DNA of 64,000 bases from Leguminivora glycinivorella (lineage: Eukaryota > Arthropoda > Insecta > Lepidoptera > Tortricidae): NCBI RefSeq assembly GCF_023078275.1, contig NC_062994.1:7635545-7699544 (forward strand), given 5' to 3'. A model generated the notes under the pieces. It saw only the letters and a program-made list of their open reading frames with translations, had not been told where the DNA came from and searched no databases. The translations under genes were made by a program, and so were the position numbers. This document shows positions 45,300 through 55,243 of this stretch, one piece after another; position 1 is the stretch's first letter, and each line of letters opens with the position of its first letter.

Positions 45300-45612
45300 A
45301 ATTATGGTTTTCCTACTTGTATTATACAGACTCTTTTATAATGACTTGGTATTTAAAATGTAGAAATATTTAAGTGATAACATCAAATATACTTCATAGG
45401 TTTTGAGTGTCAAAACATAGTTACTTAAATATATGCGATAAAATACAATTTATTAAACTGTTCTCGTAAAGTGATGCAAGATATCTGTAGAAGAGTATAA
45501 AAACACGAAGGTAGACCTGATAGTTCATTTCTAGATTTCAATAAACTTAGACTAGTACTTAGTAATAGTTCATTTCTAGATTTCAATAGACTTAGACTAG
45601 TACTTAGTAAGA
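45300..45612 (+). promoter_or_regulatory. Promoter and duplicated leader of B8
   Basis: TATAAAAA lies at 45496-45503. A 45-bp unit (TAGTTCATTTCTAGATTTCA to TTAGTAA) is present twice in tandem at 45521-45565 and 45566-45610, with one mismatch, ending two bases before the ATG. The TATA-to-ATG distance is 117 bp against about 60-70 in other pairs, so the duplication accounts for the excess. No TCACGT was found. A class A start on the opposite strand is absent. Confidence 0.75.
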
Positions 45613-46204
45613 ATGAGATTCAAAGTAATTATTTTCAGCGCTTTTGCATCCCTGCTCCAGGTACGTAAAAAAAAAACACAAAATAAGTACAAAGAAGTAA
45701 ACACTAGAGTCCATACTTACAGTACTACGAACATTTTAAAAGTAATCTAAATATATTTTATTAATATTTTACTACCTATTTAAATACCTATTATAATTGT
45801 AATTACAGAGTATCACTGCACAAAATTGTGGCTGTAACTGTAATTCAATAAGTATACCTAACAATGGTGGCGCCTTAAACATACAAGCTATAGGCCCTAT
45901 CGCACCGTCCGGCATCGCCGTGGCCACAGAGCTCGGCCTGTCCGGTGACCTTGAGCTGTCCGGCGCGCTGCCGTACCTGAGCGCCGTGGAGTTCCAGGGC
46001 CAGTTCGACACCAGCGGCTCCGCGCCGGTGGCGTACGGCTGTGGGAACTGCGTCGCTATAACTCAGGAACTCGGTAACCTGAGCGGCGCCAACGGTAACA
46101 TCAAGTATGGCCAAATTCGCCAAGCCACCATGGAGCAGATTGGCGATTTTGGTACCTGTGGATGCGAACTTCTTCATGTTAGAAATAGAAAGAAATTGCC
46201 TTAA
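45613..46204 (+). CDS. Chorion class B protein, divergent (B8)
   Basis: Exon 1 is 45613-45660 (MRFKVIIFSAFASLLQ, then CAG/gtacgt) and exon 2 is 45809-46204. The intron is only 148 bp. The protein is 147 residues: SITAQNCGCNCNSISIPNN, core GPIAPSGIAVATELGLSG, SGALPYLSAVEFQGQF, AYGCGNCVAITQELG. The tail is unlike any other B gene: IKYGQIRQATMEQIGDFG, TCGCELLHVRNRKKLP. That end lacks the usual CGCG terminus and is basic. Its class A partner is destroyed. It could be expressed alone, be diverging, or be an early-stage pseudogene that is still open. Confidence 0.88.
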
Positions 46205-46375
46205 ATACTACTGTAACTAGTAATAAGATTCTATAGAGCGATCATCGTGATACATGTCTAGACAAGCGCTGTTCTAGCCAAATTAAGCCCAATGAGTTAC
46301 TTATGTATATAGTGGTATATAATAAATGTTTATATTTTTTTACCGTCATTACATGTGTTTTTTCTTCATCTAAAG

Positions 46376-46550
46376 GAAATAAAACTACTTATGGAAACGG
46401 ATTAAATCGCGTATAATGACTTTACAATTCATCCCGACGTTTCGAACACTTTACAGCATTCGTGGTCAACGGGTGACTGAGGAAAAATTACAATGTGCAA
46501 AAGCTACCCACATACAAGAAATATTTAATCCGTTTCCATAGTTTTATTTC
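46376..46550. mobile_element. MITE with GAAATAAAAC ends
   Basis: The left end GAAATAAAACTACTTATGGA and right end CCATAGTTTTATTTC are inverted repeats extending through ACGGATTAAAT / ATTTAATCCGT. The body contains CCCGACGTTTCGAACACTTT. Related fragments occur near 28200 and 29406. Non-coding. Confidence 0.72.
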
Positions 46551-46688
46551 ATGAGTAACTATCGCGGTAACCGAAGACAATTTCATCTAAAGGTTTATAA
46601 ACGCCTAGCAATTTTTTGATATTTTTATTAAATCAAGTTTCCTAATAAATCCCATAATCCAATTGATACTTATTTGTGTTATAAATAA

Positions 46689-47548
46689 CTAGCTTTTACC
46701 CGCGGCTTCGCCCGCGTAATAAAAGTATTCATTAAGATTTTCATTTGGATCCTTAGGTTTCTCTGTAGGTATATTTATCTGCGATTATTTCGATTGCACA
46801 TAATACTTTTGCTTGCAATGATTGTAGAAATATTACACATCGACCACAGCGTAGGTAATTCTATATACGCTGGGGAAACCTTTATAAACATCCCACATAG
46901 CCCGTATTTCGACACTATGATCGGTGGGTAAAAAGTACTTTTTTCTATTCTCCCTTACAATTTTTTACATTTTGCTTATACTTATCGCAAACGTAATCAA
47001 TCTTCAAGCAAGCAAACAACGATCGTCTTAGAGCACATTAATTGTAAGAGACCGCCGACCGATTATCCGTATCCCTCTAACGATACCCATATTATCCGTA
47101 TCCGTATCCCTATCCCTATCGCTATCGCTATCGCTATCGCTATCGCTATCGCTATCGCTATCGCTATCAACAACAACACAAAACTACCCGATATTAATTT
47201 ATATAAATGTTCGGGGTAGACAAATAAATATAATCTACCCGCTTTTAGTTAATGTTTATTTCCCACCATGTTTATTTTAAAGGTAAAAATAATGTTAATT
47301 AATCGCGTTCGACCTGTATGTGACTTTAAATATATGTTTAATGATTTCTTATCAAGTGCTAAAATATAAAGTTTCATGGTTTTATCTTTTAAAATTAAGA
47401 AATCCCATACAAACTTTCAACCTCTTTTTCAACCCCTTCATCCCTTTTTTTCGAAATAAAAAGTAGCCTATGTTTTGTCTCAGGGTCTAAAGATTGTCTG
47501 TTCCAAATTTCATCAAAATCGGCTGCGTGGTTTAAGCGGGAAAGCGTA

Positions 47549-47593
<45 letters not shown>

Positions 47594-47654
47594 GTTACTT
47601 TCGCATTTATAATATTAGTATAGTAAGTATAGTATAGTATGGAGTATGGATGGA
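46689..47654 (-). mobile_element. Helitron, non-autonomous, internally deleted copy
   Basis: It begins on the plus strand with CTAGCTTTTACCCGCGG (the 3' CTAG end in inverse orientation) and ends near TATGGATGGA before T. It matches the copy at 33921 but has lost the segment after its short hexamer array (47096-47168 joins directly to CAACAACACAAAACTACCCG). The exact outer end is 47650 or 47654. Confidence 0.8.
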
Positions 47655-47940
47655 TACACCATAAGTGATTATATAAAACAACTCAACAAACCATATTTTA
47701 AATACTTGTACGTTTCAAACTAGCTGTCTTGTGTTTATTTACCTACACTTTCAAGTAGATCGTGGCAGAATTGTTAACGAAATTAATATTGTGTCATAAT
47801 TTGATTAGGTCACTGTAAATATAGGAGAGATTACTAACGGAATAAATTTTGACTACTTAATATTTAACAAATAATAGACTTAATTTTGCGTGAAAATGGT
47901 TTATTCATATAAAAATATCAGTTTGTCCATCTAACTGAAA
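47655..47940. other. AT-rich spacer, nothing recognised
   Basis: Short spacer before the B9 3' UTR. Confidence 0.5.
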
Positions 47941-47979
47941 TTAAGCACAACCGCAACCACAGCTGTAGATTGTGGAGGA
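47941..47979 (-). pseudogene. Stranded original 3' end of B9
   Basis: Minus-strand frame SSTIYSCGCGCA then TAA is the C-terminus of the B5/B6/B7 type (SSNIYSCGCGCA). It lies after the functional stop of B9, in what is now 3' UTR. It shows that the present B9 end replaced an older one. Confidence 0.85.
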
Positions 47980-47991
47980 GCGTGTTTTTCT

Positions 47992-49640
47992 TTAGTATTT
48001 GCCACAACCACAGACGCTGACGACTTTGGAGCCAGAGTTGATATTGGCGTTGACGCCGGTCGGGTTGCCGATCTCCTGAGTGATGGCGACGCAGTCCCCA
48101 CAACCGTAAGAGACCGCGGCCAAGCCGTTGGTGGGGAAAGTGCCCTCGAACTCAACCGCGCTCAGGTACGGCAGCTCGCCGGACAGCTCCAGGTCTCCCG
48201 CCAGGCCCAGCTCGGTGGCCACGGCGATGCCGGATGGCGCGATGGGGCCGATGCTGGAGATGAGCAGGTCGCCGCCGCTGTTGGAGATCACGATGGACTC
48301 GCACTTGCCGGAGGAGTAGCCAGAGCTAATCAGCATCGGGGAGCTAATCAGCTTCGAGGAGCTAATTTTGCAGCAAGTTGGATTGCAGATAGCCTGTAAT
48401 AAGATTTGGTTATAAAAATTGGGTAAATTCAAACCAACATTAACAGTGTGACCTGACTGATCAATAATAACTTAAAAAATTTACGGAATGACAAAAAAAA
48501 TATATGACCCACTTTAAATAAACTGTGAAAAAATAACTTGCTAATCAATAACTGCTTAGCTGTTATACCTACTTACCTGTATACTGATATATTAAATTAA
48601 TGTTAGTTTTATCTATTTCCGTACCGACCAAATTTTTGTCCGTAGATTCAGTACCTCTTTACATTAATTTGCATTTTGCATTGATATTTTAGAATATTCA
48701 ACATGCTTTATTTCCTACAAAATTTTAGTGAAGAGTTTGAGTGAAGGAATTATTTTTCACCACACCAACTGTTAAAGGCTTACCTTGCTATTCGAAAACA
48801 GATAGCAAAATTGCATTTTATCCACAAGAGTGCAAAGTAATTTCATACAAATTTTAACTTGATGTCTTAAGCTGCCTGGTAGAATTTACCTATAAATGAT
48901 GATTTTGAATCATAAATATTGAATAAATTGATGGATTTGATTGAATTTGATGTTTTATAGTTAGTATTTTGTTCGTGTTGGTGTGGTGAAAAATTTTGTG
49001 TTTCATTCGGTGGCAAAGTCTGTTTAACCTTCGTGCCTTGAAACCCTCGCAATGCTCAAGATTCCACTTTTGAACCACTCGCTACGCTCGCTGTTCAATA
49101 TTGGAATCTTTCGCTTGCTCGGGTATCAATATTGGCACGTGCGGTTAAACAACTACTTTGCCCCTTGTAAAACAAATAAATATTTCCTATTGCAAATAAT
49201 TTATTTTGTGGACAAAATAAGAGGGCTGATAAAAGAGGAGATACCTAAATTAAATTTGGATATTACTGGCAGTAATACTAAACACAACATAAACAAAAGT
49301 GCACAGTGAAAATTGTGTGCAATAATTAGTTCTTAAATCCTCAGCCATGTTTTTTTATAAAACTCATAATATATACAAGTAGTAGTAACCTAGACCCTTG
49401 AATAGGGATGATAACTACATAAAAAAATGGCATTCTGTTTAGTCCGTCAGTTAGATCGTCCAAAAATACTGAGTAATTAGTTTTTTTTATTCGTCCCTAT
49501 TATAAGAACCCTTGTTTTGCACACATTGCAAAAAATAAATTATAAAGTATAAGACATAATATTGTAATATGATATATACACAGATATTATACCTGTCCTA
49601 TGAAGGCGAGGGTGCAAATGATGATGGCCTTGGAAACCAT
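47992..49640 (-). CDS. Chorion class B protein, mosaic (B9)
   Basis: Exon 1 is 49593-49640 (MVSKAIIICTLAFIGQ) and exon 2 is 47992-48393. The protein is 149 residues. The N-terminal half is B5/B7-type (AICNPTCCKISSSKLISSPM, GKCESIVISNSGGDLL). The C-terminal half is B1/B2-type (VAITQEIGNPTGVNANINSG, VCGCGKY). Plus-strand positions 47985-48078 are identical, as reverse complement, to 9240-9333 at the end of B1, including ten bases past the stop. The 1.2-kb intron has AT-rich repeats. Frame intact; paired with A9 across 285 bp. The best explanation is gene conversion. Confidence 0.94.
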
Positions 49641-49925
49641 TTTTGATCTATTCCTTAGTCTGTTCAATAAACACAGAATAAATGTGAAAACCTGGCATCC
49701 GCTTTTATATAGCTCCAAAGCTTGCTTCATAATAACGCAAATAACTAGGCAAAATTAGGTACGTGACTCCGATTAGGGTAAACCAGGTATTTCAAAACTA
49801 GAACTGCATGTGCATTATCTTTGACCCATTTCCACATTTCTCCTGCGATAATGGAAACGTATAAATGTGTCAATGAAAGTGGGACAAGCATTCTGACTTC
49901 CATTACCGAAGAAAGAACATTCAAG
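49641..49925. promoter_or_regulatory. Bidirectional promoter of pair 9 (B9/A9)
   Basis: A 285-bp spacer, an inverted relative of the pair 5-7 spacers. B9: TATAAAAG on the minus strand at 49702-49709. A9: TATAAAT at 49860-49866. TCACGTA on the minus strand at 49760-49766. Confidence 0.85.
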
Positions 49926-50309
49926 ATGTCCCGTTTTGCTGTTGTTGTGTTGTGCGCCATGGCTTTCCTGGTCCAGGTAAATGATTGTACCAATTTCTTG
50001 TAAAGAAATAACATCTATGTATGTATTTTATTGGTTGACTAAGCACGTAAATTGGAATTAATGAATAAAACTAAAAATGCTTTCCATACATTTTTATCAT
50101 ACATATACCTTCATTAAAAAAAACTGATGAAAGTTTACCTTTCTTAATAATTGAATTTCGAACCTTTTGGCAATTGGCAATGTTTCCATCAGGCGGACCG
50201 TATAACTGTTTACCACCGACGTGGTATAAAAAAAGGGATGTGTGTCTGAGCTTTTTACTCATTGTCAAAGGTGATTTTAAGAAACAATACGATTTTTTTA
50301 TTTAAAAAC

Positions 50310-50835
50310 GATAATGTGGCCAAGAGCGTGTCGGGCCACGCTCAGTGTAGGGTTCCGTAGTTTTCCGTATTTTTCTCAAAAACTACTGAACCTATCAAGT
50401 TCAAAACAATTTTCCTAGAAAGTCTTTATGTTCTACATTTGTGATTTTTTTCATATTTTTTAAACATATGGTTCAAAAGTTAGAGGGGGGGGACGCACTT
50501 TTTTTTCCTTTAGGAGCGATTATTTCCGAAAATATTAATATTATCCAAAAAACGATCTTAGGAAACCCTTATTCATTTTTAAATACCTATCCAACAATAT
50601 ACCACACGTTGGGGTTGGAATGAAACAAATATCAGCCCCCACTTTACATGTAGGGGGGGTACCCTAATAAAACATTTTTTTCAATTTTTTATTTTTGCAC
50701 TTTGTTGGCGTGATTGATATACATATTGGTACCAAATTTCTTTCTAGTGCTAACGGTTACTGAGATTATCCGCGGACGGACGGACGGACGGACGGACGGA
50801 CGGACGGACAGACAGACAGTTTTTGAGTGCATACT
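50310..50835 (+). repeat. Interspersed repeat with CGGA microsatellite end
   Basis: It starts near GGCCAAGAGCGTGTCGGGCC, passes through ATGTAGGGGGGGTACCC and ends in CGGACGGACGGACGGACAGA. The long conserved-looking body and microsatellite end resemble lepidopteran repeats, but the class is not determined. It sits in the A9 intron. Confidence 0.55.
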
Positions 50836-50959
50836 TTTGCTATTGTTGTTCATAGCTAGTGGTAAACATACGAACTCTCAATAAAAACTGATATTTGATT
50901 AATAATGCCAAATGTACTCGACACTTATCCGTATTAATCTTACTTATACAAGTTGAATA

Positions 50960-51190
50960 AATATAAATAAATAAATAAACAAAAAATAAATAAATATTGG
51001 GGACACCTTACACAGACCAACTTAGCCCTAAGCTAAGCAAAACTTGTACTATGGGTGCTAAGCGACGATATACATACTTAAATAGATAAATACATACTTA
51101 TATACATAGAAAACATCCATGACTCAGGAACAAATATGTGTGCTCATCACTCAAATAAATGCCCTTACCGGGATTCGAACCCAGGACCAG
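50960..51190 (-). mobile_element. tRNA-derived SINE (second family) in A9 intron
   Basis: ATTGGGGACACCTTACACAG through CCCTTACCGGGATTCGAACC, ending about 65 bp before exon 2. It has an A/T-rich ATAAATAAATAA tail on the proximal side. It matches the copies at 20396, 26214 and 39800. Confidence 0.78.
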
Positions 51191-51556
51191 GAATGAAGAC
51201 GAGGGAAATACTCCATTAGTAGGTACATTAAGTACAATATTTTGATTTTTTCAGGCTGTCCTTAGCCAGCAGTGCGGTTGCTCTTGCGGCAGCTCCGGTA
51301 TCTCTCTCGGCGGAATCAGCTTGAAGTCATCCGGCATCTCAGGCGGCTCGATCTCAAGCAAGAGCTACTCGTCCTCCGGGTCGTACGGCGGCGCGGGCAC
51401 CGGGCGCGTCGGCGTGATCGGCGACATCGACGCGTGCGGCAACACCTGCGTGGAGGGATCGTGCCCGTGCTCGGCGAGGTCTGCTTCGGCGGATGCGTGC
51501 CCGCGTGCGGATCCGTGTCCATCTGCGGACAGTGCGGATGCGGTTGCAAAAACTAA

Positions 51557-51966
51557 TTCTCACTAAAACTGTACAGGCAACGAAAGGATTTTTTTTCATA
51601 ATAAATGCTTGAAGTTATATGTCTTTCCTCTTTTTAGATTTTTGTTACATTGGCCCCTACATTTTTTGCTCGTATTTAGCCCATATTGAAGTTTTAAATG
51701 CTCCTAGGCAGACATTGTACAGATCATAGAATTCCGTTAAAACACAAATAGGAGCTACTGATATAAATACTCGTAATAACTTATTTAATACATACACACG
51801 TAAGCCCTAAGGTATGAAGTCCGCCATTTGTACTTTTTTTTAAATTGTGCAATAAAGTTGAAATAAATACATAGGACCAATAAGTAGCCCTTTTCACATA
51901 GCTGCAAGTTAAAAGAAGTCCGTTAAAAAGCGCAAGTCAAGTCACTTTTATATAGGTTGTTGGAGA
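51557..51966. other. AT-rich spacer, nothing recognised
   Basis: Spacer 3' of A9. No gene. Confidence 0.5.
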
Positions 51967-52760
51967 ACGATGGACTCGCACTTGCCTTAATATTTAATCA
52001 TCGAAGCATAATTTACAATTGGATGCAGATAGTCTGTAATAAAAATTGGGTAAATTCAAACCAACATTAACAGTGTGACCTGACTGATAATAACTTAAAA
52101 ACGCTTAATTTGAGATTCCAATGCAGTAAAGACACAAAATTTACGGAATGACTAAAAAAAAAATTACTTTAAATTGTGAAAAAATGTTTAATCAATAACT
52201 TAGCTGTTATTGTTGTTGTTATATGAATTAATGTTGTTTTAAAATTTATAGACCAAATTTTTGTCAGTAGATTCAGTACCTCTTTACATTAATTTGCATT
52301 TTGCATTGATATTTTAAAATATTCAACATGCTTTATTTCCTACTAAATTTTAGTGAATGAGTTTGAGTGAAAATCATTATCCCCACCGTGTATCCCGGCA
52401 TTTGCTACGGCTCAGATAGTCTGAAATTGCTTTGACAACTAATCCAAAAATTTCATACACTAGTTTTAACTTGATGTCTTAAGACTGCCATGGTGAATTT
52501 ACCTATAAATGATGATTTTGAATCTAAAATTGAATAAATTGATGGATTTGATTGAATTTGATGTTTTATAGTTAAAATTATTGTTCTAGCTGACAAAAAA
52601 ATTTTTGTTACACTCGGTGGCAAAGTTTGTTTAACCTTGTCAAACGACTCTAATAGTCAAGATTCCACTTTTTTAAAGACATTTACTCATAAGAACGCGG
52701 TTCAATATTGAGATTACAGTAAGATTATGTAATATATGTGGTTAAACAACTACTTTTTAA
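51967..52760 (-). pseudogene. Relic of a chorion class B gene (B10)
   Basis: GATGGACTCGCACTTGCC (51969-51986) is the complement of the GKCESI-encoding part of B9. ATTGGATGCAGATAGTCTGT (52018-52037) matches its exon 2 start and acceptor. The following AT-rich 700 bp match the B9 intron (48400-49190) with many small deletions. The intervening left arm is garbled and the GC-rich core and 3' end are gone, as is exon 1. It is an old duplicate of the B9 region in the same orientation. Confidence 0.75.
52384..52450 (-). repeat. Degenerate SINE fragment
   Basis: TATCCCGGCATTTGCTACGG and CTTTGACAACTAATC match the SINE at 3930-4251. It was inserted in the B10 relic intron. Confidence 0.5.
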
Positions 52761-52929
52761 GTAAAACAAAAAATATTGTAATTTTCATCTATAAAATTAA
52801 ATAATCACCATGTACATTTAACCTGACAAGACGTTTAACAATACATAATATTATTGGCGTCAATGATATAAAATGTAACATAAATTAAATCAATACAAAA
52901 TAAATCAGGTAGGTCCTACACTAAAACTA

Positions 52930-53640
52930 AAATATTCCTCCCTGGATCGTACTTGGCTCAAAAGTCCCCATTATTCCCGCTGCATTACCCCGCTGGACGG
53001 CAATGGAGACCTGTTGGACCAGATACGACCCAGAACGAGAATCGCAGCCCCTCTCCCGCAAACGACGCCCTAACTCTTTGAAAAAGGAGCGAGCCTCTGA
53101 GCCCCAAGGCCCAAGGGTGTAATATATTCCAAAACATCTTAATATACTTCATTACATATATATTCTTTTAACTTGGTTTTAAACATTGTGTCTGAAAGGG
53201 TTTCCTTAACATCTTCTGGTAAGTTATTAAACATTTGTGCACCTTCGGCCAAGATAGTTTTTTTTTTCCGTAGTTAGTTCTATGCCTGAATAATTTTATT
53301 TTATTAGTGTTTCTTAAGTTATGTCTAAATTTCCGTTTTGTTAATATTAACTGTGAATGTACATTCTGTGTAAGTAATTTGTTGACAAGCATACAAGTGC
53401 AGTGTGTGTATAGTTGTTTAAAATTAAATAGTTTTGTTTTCGAATAAAGTGACTTCGTCCTAGTTAGCTGAGGATATTGAAAAAGGGTTTTTATTAATTT
53501 ATTTTGTGACGTCTGTAAATATTTTAGGTTGGTCTTTGCTGCGCATCCCCACACTTTAATAAGGTATTGTAAATGAGACTTTGCTAACGAATTGTATATA
53601 AGTAGTCGAGCCTTATGAGGTATACACCCAGCACAATGTC
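52930..53640 (-). mobile_element. Non-LTR retrotransposon 3' part, 5'-truncated
   Basis: The minus-strand frame 53554-53168 (128 residues) begins MWGCAAKTNLKYLQTSQNKL and continues as a Lys/Leu-rich tail, as found after the reverse transcriptase of Jockey-like elements. The catalytic motifs are missing. Its codons are more AT-rich than in the LINE at 15803-18766, so it is a different element. Boundaries are approximate. Confidence 0.6.
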
Positions 53641-54197
53641 TTAATGCTCCAGTCTTAATGCTCCACTTAATGTAAAGATTTTGGTATGTCCAGTGATTGG
53701 GTAAATACTATTTATCTCTAAACACATAATTATATAAGTACTTACGAGTATCTTAAATAAAATTACTCACATTAAGCGTGACACTAAGACAATTTGAATC
53801 TGTTCAGAGGTCAAACATATGATATTTAATCTCTTCTGTGGATGTTAGGTCAAAAAAATTGCTTTAAGTATTTCTGATTGAGAAAACTATCCCTTGCATC
53901 CCAGAATTATAGACTATACGTCTTTCTCTGTAAGAAAAACAAGAATGACTTGTTGAGTCTAACAGTAACCAACGTTGGAATTATAAAAAATACGAAAATA
54001 AAGACAGGCCATACCGAAAATTATATCCTTTCCTATTGATGTCGATTAGCAACAAAATCTCTGATGAATACACAATTACACACCTATTTTTTCCTGGGTT
54101 GATCAAATTGCGTAACACAACGCCATTTAAAAAACGAAAGGAATTCATAGTTTGTATACAAAATCTTTATTTGTAAAAAAGGAATTATACGTAAATC
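53641..54197. other. AT-rich spacer, nothing recognised
   Basis: Spacer before the B11 3' end. Confidence 0.5.
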
Positions 54198-55243
54198 TTA
54201 TTTCCTGCCACAACCGCAAACGCTGACGACTTTGTTGTTGGAGTTGACATTGGCGTTGACGCCGGTCGGGTTGCCGATCTCGTTCGTGATGGCGATGCAG
54301 TCCCCGCAGCCGTACGCCACCGGCGCGGAGCCGCTGGTGTCGAACTGGCCCTGGAACTCCACGGCGCTCAGGTACGGCAGCGCGCCGGAAAGGTCCAGGT
54401 CGCCGGACAGGCCGAGCTCCGTGGCCACGGCGATGCCGGACGGAGTGATAGGGCCGAGTGCGGTGATGAGCAGGTCGCCGCCGCTGTTGGAGAGCACGAT
54501 GGACTTGCAGTCGCTAGAGGAACGAGAGCTCTGTAGCAAGTCTGGCCGCTGATAGCCTGAAATTATATCGAAATGTTTGTGCTGGATCGGGATATTCATA
54601 TTCATATTCATTTAATCCATTGTTATCATGTTCATCAGCACAAAGGTCTTACATAGGTCTTAGTAGGTACATAATACCCTGCTAGGGCATACAATATAGG
54701 ATAATGTTACTTATTCACTAACTTAATTAATATTATGATACATTTTAAAAATGATAAGTGGCGTGCTCTCGTTTTGGAGGCCAAAATTCTCTTTGGATCG
54801 CAGAGCCATATTAGTTAGTTAATTATATTATTAAGCGACACTTACTACCTTTCATAGTTATTATAATAATGATTGAAACAAAAACGAAGGAGCCTACTAT
54901 TTTCATTTTTTCAAATAAATACTACTCCGGACTACTTCCACTTCCACATTATTAACCCTCACTACCATCTGACCTATGTGTCCAAACAATTTCAAATCAT
55001 AATTTTAGTTTCTATTCGCTGCCACAATCACAGAAACAACAAATGTTTATCCCACAGATTCTCAGTTAGCCGGACGACATAGGCTTGTTAGTTATTTGCA
55101 AAAAGTAACAGCCGCCGAACTAATAGTCCGTAGGTATATTATCTACATTGTTCGTTAAAACGGTTATGGCTTTACGTTCTATGGACGTTCCAACTTACCT
55201 GAATGAAAGCGAAGGTGCAGATCACCACAGCCTTGGAAACCAT
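54198..55243 (-). pseudogene. Chorion class B gene (B11), frame depends on the acceptor used
   Basis: Exon 1 (55199-55243) codes for MVSKAVVICTFAFIQ, phase 0. The usual acceptor position (exon 2 from 54556, GCTATCAGCGGC) is out of frame with the rest. Using the next AG eight bases on (CTATCAG/CGGCCAG, exon 2 from 54548) restores the frame as RPDLLQSSRSSSDCKSIVLS. The rest is a normal class B protein: GPITPSGIAVATELGLSG, SGALPYLSAVEFQGQF, AYGCGDCIAITNEIG, ending VVSVCGCGRK. The gene may be alive through acceptor slippage or dead through a one-base loss. Paired with A11. Confidence 0.82.
54612..55198. other. B11 intron, AT-rich
   Basis: The intron of about 640 bp has no recognisable element. 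The short open frame at 54873-55082 has no family features. Confidence 0.5.

Larger units (their letters stand above)
49926..51556 (+). pseudogene. Chorion class A gene (A9), 1-base frameshift near the C-terminus
   Basis: Exon 1 is 49926-49976 (MSRFAVVVLCAMAFLVQ) and exon 2 starts at 51255 after TTTTTTCAG. It follows A7 through IDACGNTCVEGS. At 51459-51461 the sequence is GGATCGTG where A7 has GGATCCGTG. The loss of one C shifts the frame into CPCSARSASADACPRADPCP, which terminates at 51566. The original end (VPVLGEVCFGGC to GQCGCGCKN) is intact in the other frame to 51556. The shifted tail is still Cys/Pro-rich, so a stable protein cannot be excluded. The 1.28-kb intron contains a SINE and another repeat. 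Confidence 0.85.

Noticed and set aside
46140..46204. B8 unusual tail as a frameshift
   Set aside because: The other two frames do not continue a class B ending (no CGCG end), so a simple one-base shift does not explain it. Left as a genuine divergent end.
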